Shown in pieces: positions 54,082 to 64,000 of a DNA stretch of 64,000 nucleotides. The translations under genes were made by a program, and so were the position numbers. The notes under the pieces are model-generated. The model did no database searches and was not told the origin of the DNA. It worked only from the letters and a program-made list of their open reading frames with translations. Position 1 is the first letter of the stretch. Every line of letters starts with the position of its first letter. Origin of the DNA: Antennarius striatus (Eukaryota; Chordata; Actinopteri; Lophiiformes; Antennariidae); the NCBI RefSeq assembly GCF_040054535.1, contig NC_090798.1:2898501-2962500 (forward strand). The letters run 5' to 3'.

Positions 54082-55118
54082 CTTGGTGTTTCAAGCTCTT
54101 GTGTTGGGAAGAAAGGTTGGTTTTGAGTCGAGTCTGTGCTTCTTCTCCAAAGCTGTGATCTGTAGGATCCCTGTTGCTGTTTAAATAGAGTCCAATCCAT
54201 GATGAAATTCTACAGAATCTGCTGACAGGAACAGGTGATCCTGACTGATTAGACTTGTGAAGAAAATTCTCAGGAAAATGTAGATACACCCTTTACCTGG
54301 GTGTGTAGTGATTGTAGAGATTTAACAATGCAGTGAACCTCCTACAATCATTTTTCATTTCTTTTCTGTGAGCGTTGAGGATTTTCCAGCGGAATGCATT
54401 ATGTGTGAACTTCACTAGAAATCTAACGTCTTGTTGCACGCTGCATTAATATCCTGATTATCCTGTCACACAGTCTACAGCTGAATCCTAGTCTCTAATC
54501 ACATGGAGTAAAATCCTCAGATTTAAAATCAATCGTCAGCAGCTGTGATGTGATTCTGTTTAAAAATACAGAAACCGATATGTGTTATTTGTACTTCACA
54601 CACACATTGATCATGCTTCAAGATCATACATACTTATTGCATCACCTGTGTTTTGTAAAGGCACAGACTTAAATAGACCTCATAAGGAGGAGTTTAACTG
54701 TCCAACAACTGTCCAGTCTGAGAATCGTACAGATTCATTTATATCCTTAGTGCTCTTTTGTGGTTCCATTTTATTTTAGTCCATTAAAATTTTGAAAAAA
54801 ATTATTTACATACTAAGCAGTTGGAATCAAGACCATCCCTGTCCTTGTTTTTGTTTGCACCACCTTCATCCCAAACCTGAATCAAATCTTTGTACTTTAA
54901 CCTTCGTAGTAATGTGGTTTGACACCTGTTACACAAAGTAAGGATTTCATATAGATACAGTATTATGACATTACAAAACAAAATAAAAATTTCATGTGAA
55001 AGAAGACACTGATAAACTACAAGTACATCAGGAAACTCACCAGTCAGTTCTTTACCAACACAGATGAGAATTGGTTCTCAAACACCAGATAATCCAGGAT
55101 TCAGATTCTCATTAGATC

Positions 55119-55124
55119 TTTATT
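55119..55124 (-). terminator. Poly(A) signal, C1q gene D
   Basis: Minus-strand AATAAA within gcaaacaataaa, about 395 bases after the stop of gene D. The 3' untranslated region lacks about 100 bases present in B, C and E. Confidence 0.6.
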
Positions 55125-55517
55125 GTTTGCAAGAAAAATCAACATTGCGTAGAAATGAGGAGAGACGGTCTCTGCTAAGAGCCGACAGCACATCTGAGAT
55201 CAGATACATTTACTGTAGCCAAAAGCAGGACATACATGATTTCCCTCATGGTGTTTTTCACTGTTTGTGACACAGGAAGACGTTTCAAACTCTTTCAGGT
55301 AAACTCCTTTATAATGAGTTCATTTAATTTCCCAACAAAATACATGTGATCATAGTTCCAAAAGCTCAAATATACTGTAAAGAAAGGAAATTATCAGTGA
55401 TTATTTTCTCAATGTGTGAGCTGTTGAATGTTTCATTAAAGTTTATTATTTCCAAACTAAAGTCACACAGCCAATGGGATTCAGTTAACATTTCAACAAA
55501 AGTCCACACTCAAATTC

Positions 55518-56380
55518 TCACATTGGAGCGACCATAAAACCGCTGAAGCTGGTCGTGCGGTCTGAAGCGTAAATGCGACAGTTAGCAGGAAGGCGCACGT
55601 ACACCCTGTCTCCTGCGTTCAGCTGCAGGAATGCTGCGTTTCCTGCATTGTCACAGATGTTAGGACCTGGTTTATTTTCATCATAAGCCTTGACGACGAT
55701 GCTGTCGTTCTTTATCAGAGTCAGTCCTGACATCTGTTCTTTCTCAGCATGATAGAAGAAGGTGAAATAGAAATAACCAGAGCTGGGAGCTGTGAACTCG
55801 CCTGTGGAAACACAAAAAAGCTCGTTGGATTCCTTCACAGACATTGATGAGCTGAAGGTTACTACACCCAGAATTACTCACCTGGCTCATTCCATAAATA
55901 ACATTCAATAATTCAACTAAATAGCAAGTAAACAATACATAGATCCACATCACAGCCTGTGCTTCTCCTTCTCCTCATGTCCTGTAGTTTCAGTATATAA
56001 CTAGGTAATGTAATTTAAACAGGGGATTCTGTTCACCTGAAGTTTTATCATAGCCTCCACCAACGTTTGTAATCGCGGTGTTGAAAACCAGAGTTCTGTC
56101 TGTAGGGAAGGGTCCATATTTCCCTCCTTGGTCTGCCACAGCAGTGAACATCACCTTTGTTTCTTGAAAAAATAATAAAAAACAAAGAAGTTAAAATCAC
56201 GTTATCCCATCAAAAACCGTTAGCAGTAGCATTTCATGACAATACATGCTTAATATCAATTCATGCAAATTTAAGGTGGAATTAGATCAATTGGATTCCT
56301 ATCAGTCAGGGACAAACTGTCAGAACAGGAGACAATTCAAATTCAAACCTTTCCAACAAAGATCAGCTGTACGTACCCAT
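55518..56380 (-). CDS. Leaderless C1q-domain protein, array gene D
   Basis: Coding exons 56380-56377, 56162-56037 and 55801-55518 give 137 residues. The start of exon 2 differs from the other copies (METKVMFTAVADQ rather than MASK or MASN), because the acceptor region has been replaced. Exon 2 reads NTAITNVGGGYD, closest to A; exon 3 (KNDSIVVKAY, LPANCRIYAS) is nearly identical to E. The intron between exons 2 and 3 is about 235 bases against about 299 in A, B and E. The frame is intact. Confidence 0.86.
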
Positions 56381-56478
56381 CTTGGTGTTTCAAGCTCTTG
56401 TGTTGGGATGGAAGGTTGGTTTTGAGTCGAGTCTGTGCTTCTTCTCCAAAGCTGTGATGTGTAGGATCCCTGTTGCTG

Positions 56479-56488
56479 TTTATATAGA
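56479..56488 (-). promoter_or_regulatory. TATA box, C1q gene D
   Basis: Minus-strand TCTATATAAA about 100 bases before the ATG. Confidence 0.65.
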
Positions 56489-57449
56489 GTCCAATCCATG
56501 ATGAAATTCTACAGAATCTGCTGACAGGAACAGGTGATACTGACTGATAAGATTCTGAAGAAAATTCTCAGGAAAATGTAGATCCACCTTTTACCTGGGT
56601 GTGTAGTGATTGTAAAGATTTAACAAGACATTGAACCTCTTCAAATTCTTTTTAAATGGACAGGAAATAAAAGGAAGACCAACATGAATGACTGATGCAG
56701 GGATTTGTTTCTGTTGTATTTCATTTCTATTCTGTGACCTTTGAGGATTTCCCAGTGATTTGTGTGTGTTTGAACTCATCTAGTATCTAACGTCTTGAGG
56801 CACTCTGAATGATCGTAGCCCTGATTAGCCTGTCGTATAGTCTAGAGGTGAATCATACAGTCTCTGATAAGCTACAGTATAATACACACCTTTGAAATGG
56901 CCTAAAAAGAGGAATTCATATAACACAACCTTGTGCTTTTGTTTGTGTGTGTGTGATTTGTTGAACAGGAGAGGTAAGCGAGAAAACAATAGTACATCCT
57001 CCATATTTGACAGGTGGAAGTAGGGGAGAACAAATGAACAAACTGCACAGAAAAGCCTCCGGTGGAATCACAACAACACGACCCACTGGTCCAACGCTCT
57101 GCCCCCAGTCCCCCATGACAGTCTGAACATCATAAAGACTGACTCACATTTATTGCTCTATTGTGGTTCCATTTTATTTGAGTTTATTAAAACATTAAAC
57201 AATATAATTAAACAAAATTAATGATGATAAATCATTCAGTATGGATGTCTATTGGTTGATAAAAACATGACTTTTTGAATAATTTAGAGGAGTTTCAGGG
57301 TTTCTTACAAGGCTGCAACAGGTTAAAATGAGTTGTTTGAATCACAAGCTCAGTCCCAGAAATAATTAAACTCCTTTCTCAAGGTACTACTGTATCACGT
57401 TTTAAGATCAGTTAAGATGGCCTTAAGAGTTGAACCAATAATCAAGTCA

Positions 57450-57620
57450 TTCATTCATTTATCTTCTTGAAGATGAAACAGTCATAATCATTTTGTCTTC
57501 AGCTGCTTCCCAGAAGTGCTGGTCGCAGGTTTTCCTGGAGTCTAATCCCATGTGGCTATGGGCAAGAGGTGGGGTACACCCTGGAAGAGACGCCAGCTCA
57601 CTGCAGGGCCACATGGAACA
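57450..57620 (+). repeat. Decayed dispersed teleost repeat
   Basis: gtgctggtcgcaggttttcc, gcaagaggtggggtacaccc and ctcactgcagggccaca are the landmarks of the common fish repeat seen elsewhere in the window. It lies in the D to E spacer. Confidence 0.55.
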
Positions 57621-58081
57621 CACCACCGCTCTACTGTTCTTCACCCAATCATTCATGACAGTCTGAGCATTATAAATACTGACTTATTTCCCGAGTACTC
57701 TGTTGTGGTTCCATTTCATTTGAGTTCACTAAAAACTTTAAAACAATATGATTTACATACTAACTAGTCAGCATCAAGACCATCCCTGTCCTTGTTTTTG
57801 TTTGCACCACCTTCATCCCAAACCTGAATCAAATCTTTGTACTTTAACCTTCATAGTAAAGTGTTTTGGCTCCTGTTACACAAAGGACCTTAGGATGATA
57901 ATTTGTTATTAAGTTGCAAAACAAAATAAAAATTTCCAATGAAAGTTGATATGTATTCATGGAAGAAGACACTGATAAACTACAAGTACATCAGGAAACT
58001 CACCAGTCAGTTCTTTACCAACACAGATGAGAATTGGTTCTCAGACACCAGATAATCCAGGATTCTGATTCTCATTAGATC

Positions 58082-58087
58082 TTTATT
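58082..58087 (-). terminator. Poly(A) signal, C1q gene E
   Basis: Minus-strand AATAAA within gcaaacaataaa, about 505 bases after the stop of gene E. Confidence 0.6.
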
Positions 58088-58592
58088 GTTTGCAAGAAAA
58101 ATCAACATTACATAGAAATGAGGAGAGACGGTCTCTGCTAAGAGCCGTTAGCACATCTGAGATCAGATACATTTACTGTAGCCAAAAGCAGGACGTACAT
58201 GATTTTTCACTGTTTGTCACACAGAAAGACGTTTCAAACTCTTTCAGGAAAACTCCTTTATAATGAGTTCATTTAGTTTCCCAACAAAATACATCTGATC
58301 ATAGTTGCAAAAGCAAAATTATATTGGTAAGAAGGGAAATAACCTCATACATGACATCAGTGATTATTTTCTAAATATGTGGGCTGTTAAATGTAACTGG
58401 TTAATCTTTATTGTCACCAAAGTAAAGTCACACAGCCAATGGGATTCAATTAACATTTCAAAAAAAAGTCTTAACTCAAGGTAGTTTTTTTTCATGACAT
58501 GTGTTTCAGATTCGACTTGAATGGGTAGTAATTGTATAGAGGCCTCATAGATCTCAGGTGTTTGGATTTATCCTTCTGGAGTCATCAAATTC

Positions 58593-59515
58593 TCACATTG
58601 GAGCGACCATAAAACCGCTGAAGCTGGTCGTGCGGTCTGAAGCATAAATGCGACAGTTGGCAGGAAGGCGCACGTACACCCTGTCTCCTGCGTTCAGCTG
58701 CAGGAATGCTGCGTTTCCTGCATTGTCACAGATGTTAGGACCTGGTTTATTTTCATCATAAGCCTTGACGACGATGCTGTCGTTCTTTATCAGAGTCAGT
58801 CCTGACATCTCTTCTTTCCCAGCATGATAGAAGAAGGTGAAATAGAAATAACCAGAGCTGGGAGCTTTGAACTCGCCTGTGGAAACACAAAAAAGTTCAT
58901 CAGATATAAAGGAAAAGATTTGGGAAAATGTTCAAAATGAGTGATAAAATGTAAAGTTTCCTCTTTCCATGTAATCATGGAAATTTGAAAAAAATTCCTT
59001 CACAGACATTGATCAGCTCGGGGTTACTACACCTAGAATTACTCAGCTGGTTAATTCCATAAATAACATTCAATAACTCAAATAAACAACACAGCTTGTG
59101 CTTCTCCTTCTCCTCATATCCTGTAGTTTCAGTATATAACTAGGTAATGTAATTTAAACAGGGGATTCTGTTCACCTGAAGTTTTATCATAGCCTCCACC
59201 AATGTTTGTAATCGTGGTGTTGAAAACCAGAGTTCTGTCTGTAGGGAAGGGTCCATATTTCCCTCCTTGGTCTGCCACAGCAGTGAACATCACGTTTGAG
59301 GCTTCATGAAAAAACACAGAAGGAATTAAAGTCATGTTATTCCATCAAAATACTTTACCTGTAACATTTCATGACAATATATTCTTAAATATCAATGATG
59401 CAAATTTAAGGTGGAATTAGATAAATTGGATTCCTATCAGTCAGGCACAAACTGTCAGAACAGGAGACAATTCAAATTCAAACCTTTCCAACAAAGATCA
59501 GCTGTACGTACCCAT
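58593..59515 (-). CDS. Leaderless C1q-domain protein, array gene E
   Basis: Coding exons 59515-59512, 59301-59176 and 58876-58593 give 137 residues starting MASNVMFTAVADQ. Exon 3 opens with FKAPSSGYFYFTFFYHAGKE and is otherwise nearly that of D. Exon 2 has NTTITNIGGG. It is the last minus-strand copy and stands head to head with gene F. The frame is intact. Confidence 0.87.
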
Positions 59516-59613
59516 CTTGGTGTTTCAAGCTCTTGTGTTGGGATGGAAGGTTGGTTTTGAGTCGAGTCTGTGCTTCTTCTCCAAAGCTGTGATGTGTAGG
59601 ATCCCTGTTTCTG

Positions 59614-59623
59614 TTTATATAGA
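59614..59623 (-). promoter_or_regulatory. TATA box, C1q gene E
   Basis: Minus-strand TCTATATAAA about 100 bases before the ATG. Confidence 0.65.
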
Positions 59624-59939
59624 GTCCAATCCATGATGAAATTCTACGGAATCTGCTGACAGGAACAGGTGATACTGACTGATATGTCTTCTGAAGAAAT
59701 TTCTCAGGAAAATGTAGATCCACCTTTTACCTGGGTGTGTAGTGTTTGTAGAGATTTAACAAGACATTGAACCATCGTCAAATCTTTTTAAAATGGACAG
59801 TGAATAAAAGAAAGACCAACATGAATGACTGATGCAGGGATTTGTTTCTGTTGTATTTCATTTCTATTCTGTGACCTTTGAGGATTTCTCAGTGATTTGT
59901 GTTGTGTTTGAATTAATCTAGTATCTAACATCTAAATGT

Positions 59940-60620
59940 AACGCAATGCAATGTAAAATAAATTGAAGTATCCCCTTATGTTAAACAACTCTGAATTTAT
60001 TGCTTATTCAAGTTACAAACATTACAGTTGCAAAGTAAAAATAAGTTTGCTTGTTTCTCTGTTATATCATAAATCATAAAATTTTAATTTGTCATGTTAT
60101 GAACCCAGAAAGCTCCATCAATCAAGGATCAAACTATCCAATGAATAAAGAAAAAGGATTTAAGTTATTAATTAAGTGATAAATAGTTGTTAAAAATCTA
60201 ATTCTAATGCTAAGTACAGTAATTCCACCGAAGCTGCGTCTCTGATTTAATGTTGAAATAGTGTCAATGTCCTTTTCTCATAGAGGTAAAGTAAACACTG
60301 TCAGATTCTCATGAATCACTAGAGATATACAACAAAAAATTCCTTTCTGCTTATCATTCGTGTTTAATTATTGTTGTTGAATTTCTATAGTAAAAATATC
60401 CTACGATATAGTTCAAACATTCCTCAAACAGTCACAGAGTGTCGATACAATCAGTCAACAGTTCTTGTACTATTGTAATGGTCTTTCTGACATTCATTTA
60501 TAACATAGTTCAACGGCTGGGAAAAACAAAAAAACTTTCAACACTGGTGGGGGGTGGATTCATAATTCCTGTGAAACTTGAGCCAGCATGATGTGTAACG
60601 CTCTGGAGTTTCTGCACGCA
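59940..60620. other. Spacer between head-to-head C1q genes E and F
   Basis: AT-rich, with no gene seen. The similarity to the flanks of A and D fades near 59,930, so the duplicated block ends there. Confidence 0.55.
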
Positions 60621-60626
60621 TTGAAG

Positions 60627-60636
60627 TCTATAAAAG
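60627..60636 (+). promoter_or_regulatory. TATA box, C1q gene F
   Basis: TCTATAAAAG about 90-100 bases before the ATG at 60724, the spacing seen in the minus-strand copies. Confidence 0.6.
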
Positions 60637-60723
60637 TAGCGACAAGGATCCTGCATATCACAGCTTTGGAGACACCTCACATAAACCATTTGCCATTCCA
60701 GAATCAGTCATCAGGTCAAACAG

Positions 60724-61481
60724 ATGGGTAGGTACAGCAAAAGCTCATCTATAAAGGATGCAATGGAATTTAGGGTGATTCTCTCGATTTATTATTATAT
60801 TTATATTTTATTTTTGACAATGTGCTGTCTTTGATGCATGAATAATTGGTAATACAGCCTGCTAAGACAATAGTACATGCATTTAAGTATTGAACAAAGT
60901 TTAATAAAGTGTGGAGAGAGAATAACATGATGACAATTTTTTGACTTATAAAGGGTCGGAGGCATATTTCACTGCAGTAGCAGACCTTGGCGGGAACTTT
61001 GGACCCTTTGCTGAAGAAAGAACTCTGGTTTTCAACACGGAGATCACAAACATTGGTGGCCATTATGACTGCACTTCAGGTAAATGCATCAGATTTAGTC
61101 ACACATTAATAGTAATATAATTACAGGTGATTATACTTTTAGTAACCTATACAGGAGTAAATACATTAACTCACTTTTGTTTCCACAGGAATCTTCAAAG
61201 CTCCCGTTCCAGGTTATTACTACTTCACCTTCTTCTATCACGCTGGAAAACAACATCAGTCAGGACTGACTCTGATGAAGGACCACGATGTCATTGTCAG
61301 GGCATTTGATAAGAATCAAAAAGGCGCTGAATTCTCTGACAATGCAGGGAATGCAGCTTTCCTGCAGCTGGATAGGGGAGACAACGTGTTTGTGCATCTG
61401 CCTGCTAATTGTCATGTTTATGCCTCCAAAAGCACAACATCCTTCAGTGGTTTTCTGATCAGACAATTGGGGGAATTTTAA
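60724..61481 (+). CDS. Leaderless C1q-domain protein, array gene F
   Basis: Coding exons 60724-60727 (ATGG), 60954-61079 and 61189-61481 give 140 residues starting MGSEAYFTAVADLGGNFGPF. The domain carries NTEITNIGGHYD, PGYYYFTFFYHAGKQHQSG, SDNAGNAAFLQLDRGDNVFV and FSGFLIRQLGEF. It has the same four-base first exon and bare C1q layout as A to E but clearly different sequence, so it split from them earlier. No signal peptide is present. Confidence 0.87.
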
Positions 61482-61923
61482 TTTTAATTTTGGTATTTTT
61501 TTTAATATTTCTTTTTTTTTAGAATTTGATGATTCTGTGATGATTCCAACAATCTGACTTCCATCATTCTTTTTATATTCTCATTAAAATTTAAATTCAG
61601 ATCCTTTTCAGAGAGGCTCCGACTGGTTTACCTTGATTTGACACTTTTATGCATTTCTTTGCCTACAAATGTGTTCTTTTTCAGTGACAATAACATTGCA
61701 TCATATAAATTAAAGCATGAACATTATATATACAATCACTGACATCACATTCCTATACTTTTTATGTGTATGCTTTTACTCATCTAAATGCATGTGTCTT
61801 CTTGAGTAATTCAACTGAATAAAAAGTAGTTAACCTCCTTCAATATTGAAGTAAATGAATTACCTGGTGGTGGCCTCCTTTCAGTCATAGCTGTAATGCT
61901 GATGGTTCCACTTACCGGCAAAC

Positions 61924-61929
61924 AATAAA
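61924..61929 (+). terminator. Poly(A) signal, C1q gene F
   Basis: AATAAA inside gcaaacaataaaagtctcat. This context matches the 3' ends of the minus-strand copies, which shows that the 3' end was part of the ancestral unit. Confidence 0.6.
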
Positions 61930-61959
61930 AGTCTCATGAGAATCTGAATATTTTGTCAT

Positions 61960-62680
61960 CTGGTGTTTTAATACCAACTCGACAAGAAGATATCATAAAT
62001 GAATATAATATATATTAAAAGTGGATGTGGGAGTACACAGAGTCTAACAGACAAAGAAAAGACAGAAGAGTTTCCATGGACCGTGGTGTCCGCAGACAGT
62101 GACTCACAGTGAGAGTAGAGAGAAAGTTTAGACAGGAATGAAAGTGTCTGTTCAGTGAGGGCGATGCAGATGCAATAAATGGGAAATATTTATGACCAAC
62201 ATTATCACTATTTTCCGAGCATCCAAAGGTTTCTGCCTAGCATGTCAGACATAATTTACGATAAACAAAATGTTTAAAGTTAATAATGCATTATTGAAGC
62301 TAGCATTTTGATCTGAATAAAGATTTTTTTTTTTAGAATTTATATATGCAAAGTAGTTTCACCTTATAAACTAATAGTCGTCTAATATTTAACTACACTT
62401 CATTAACCCCCAGTGAAAAAATTATTTTTCCAAAATGCACACAAAGTCAACAAAGATATGACTCACATTAAATGTTTGCACTACAAATGCAGGGTGTGCA
62501 CACACTGACTTGAAGAATTTCTTCAGAAATCAAGAACCACTGTGATAAAACGGATTCTCCAGAACTGGGAGTGGGCCACCTTAAATGAGACTGTGTAAAA
62601 GCAGGTGCAACGTCTAACAGCTTTGTTTGAAGAGGAAGAGCAATTCGTTAAACCGCCTGTCGATACCAGCGACTGAACCA
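61960..62680. other. Spacer between C1q genes F and G
   Basis: AT-rich, no gene seen. The promoter of gene G should lie near 62,590 (gtgtaaaagcagg), without a good TATA box. Confidence 0.5.
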
Positions 62681-62685
62681 CAGAG

Positions 62686-63808
62686 ATGGGTAGGTTGGAT
62701 AAGAAATTCAAACATAAAACATTTTAGGATGAATTGTTTAATTATCATAACAGAAAATATTCAAAAATTGGATACGTGAGACAAAAAAATATGCCTGCAA
62801 GGCATCCAGTTGATTCCATTGTGTTGGAGAGTTCATGCATGTTGTATTACAAAGTTAGACTGAAATTGCTGCAACAAATAACATGATGGGTGTGTTTTGT
62901 TTTATGGAGAAGACGATGTAATGTTCACTGCAGTGGCAGACCATAGTTGGAACTGTGGACCCTATGAAGAGGACACAACGCTGATTTTCAACAAAGTGAT
63001 TACAAACATCGGTGATGGCTACGACAACATTTCAGGTAAATACACCAGATACAGTCGCTGATAATTACCTGTCGATCACCAGGTTTACAAACAGTTAACT
63101 CTGTAAAGCTAGAAGTTTAACCACATTTTACCTTAATTCCATTGTTCATTTGAATAATTCAATTTATTGACTCTTATTTACTTTTTTGTGCTTTCAAGTA
63201 TTGCTATTACAATACATACCTTAAAAATAATTACAAATTGACATGTCAGTTCATAATAACACATGTAGACATGACTGTAGTTTGACTGACATTGCTTGCT
63301 TTACAATAATCATGGTATATTCAATATGTCACTATAATTTTAACTTCATTAAATTTTGTTTTTGTGTAATGACTAATAAAAAAATTGCACTTTTTGCCAT
63401 GAACTTTTTTAAAAAAAATGCAACATTTTAATTTTACTAAGTGTTTTTGATTAACTTTTTATTTTTATTTTTACAAAATCCGTTAAATCCTTTAAAATCA
63501 ATAAGTAGCATTTTGTTCCCGCAGGACTCTTCACAGCTTTTACTTCAGGTTATTACTATTTCACCCTCTTCTACCATGCTGGAACAGAACATGTATCGGG
63601 GCTGACTCTGATGAAGAACAGCGAAGTCATCATCAATACATTTGAAGACTTTGAGAATGGCCCTGGCTTCACCGATAATGCTGGAAACTCAGCGTTTGTG
63701 AAACTCGAGAGAGGAAACGTAGTGTTTGTTCGCCTACCTGCTCACTGTCAGGTTCATGCATCAGACAGCACGACCACCTTCAGTGGTTTTCTGGTTAGTA
63801 AGACATGA
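62686..63808 (+). CDS. Leaderless C1q-domain protein, array gene G
   Basis: Coding exons 62686-62689 (ATGG), 62913-63035 and 63525-63808 give 136 residues starting MDDVMFTAVADHSWNCGPYE. Core motifs are GYYYFTLFYHAGTEHVSG, TDNAGNSAFVKLERGNVVFV and FSGFLVSKT. Exon 2 is one codon shorter than in the others. It is the most divergent of the seven and has a longer second intron (489 bases). No signal peptide is present. The 3' end runs toward the right edge. Confidence 0.86.
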
Positions 63809-64000
63809 CTCCAGGACCACATCTATCAAGCATCATCTATGTTAACAAATTTAAAATTTTAAGTTTGATTGCCCTTGCTTTTTTGAGCTTTACACCTGTT
63901 AATTTGCACTAATCAAACTTATAAGCCACACTAAAAAACATTTGACTACTAAGCTCATTTTTGTTGGAAAACTAACTACTGTAAATGGTCTGTCCTGATT

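Overview
The window is vertebrate nuclear DNA, almost certainly from a ray-finned (percomorph-type) teleost. Genes are split into many short exons with canonical GT/AG introns. The gene set (membrane adenylyl cyclase, RIPK3, KHNYN/N4BP1, cerebellin, class IV TRIM, tandem C-type lectin and C1q genes) is vertebrate, and several dispersed repeats are of kinds common in fish genomes. There are no operons, rRNA or tRNA genes or CRISPR arrays that I can see. All exon models were read by eye from homology, splice sites and reading phase.

Left part, about 1-34,000: a block of four genes whose mammalian counterparts are neighbours on human 14q11.2-q12. They are adcy4-like (minus strand, cut by the left edge), khnyn/n4bp1-like (minus), ripk3 (plus, complete, 12 coding exons) and a cerebellin (minus, complete, 3 exons). 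khnyn and ripk3 diverge around a CpG-rich region with two perfect cAMP-response palindromes and two kappaB-like sites. RIPK3 is the necroptosis kinase and KHNYN is the RNase partner of the antiviral protein ZAP, so this half has an innate-defence character.

Middle part, 34,000-46,000: a long gene-poor stretch, then a class IV TRIM ubiquitin ligase (plus; RING, B-boxes, coiled coil, PRY-SPRY) and a secreted protein with two C-type lectin domains (plus).

Right part, 46,000-64,000: seven very small C1q-domain genes, five on the minus strand (called A to E here, left to right) and two on the plus strand (F, G). All share one architecture: a first exon with only four coding bases (ATGG), a 123-126 base second exon and a 284-293 base last exon. 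They encode about 136-140 residues that are almost only the C1q globular domain, with no signal peptide. A to E are recent tandem copies that include promoter and 3' flank. Their 5' and 3' halves group differently, which points to gene conversion with a switch point near the intron between exons 2 and 3. A promoter-only relic of a further copy, old dispersed repeats and a nested DNA-transposon insertion lie between the copies. This leaderless C1q array is the least ordinary feature of the window.
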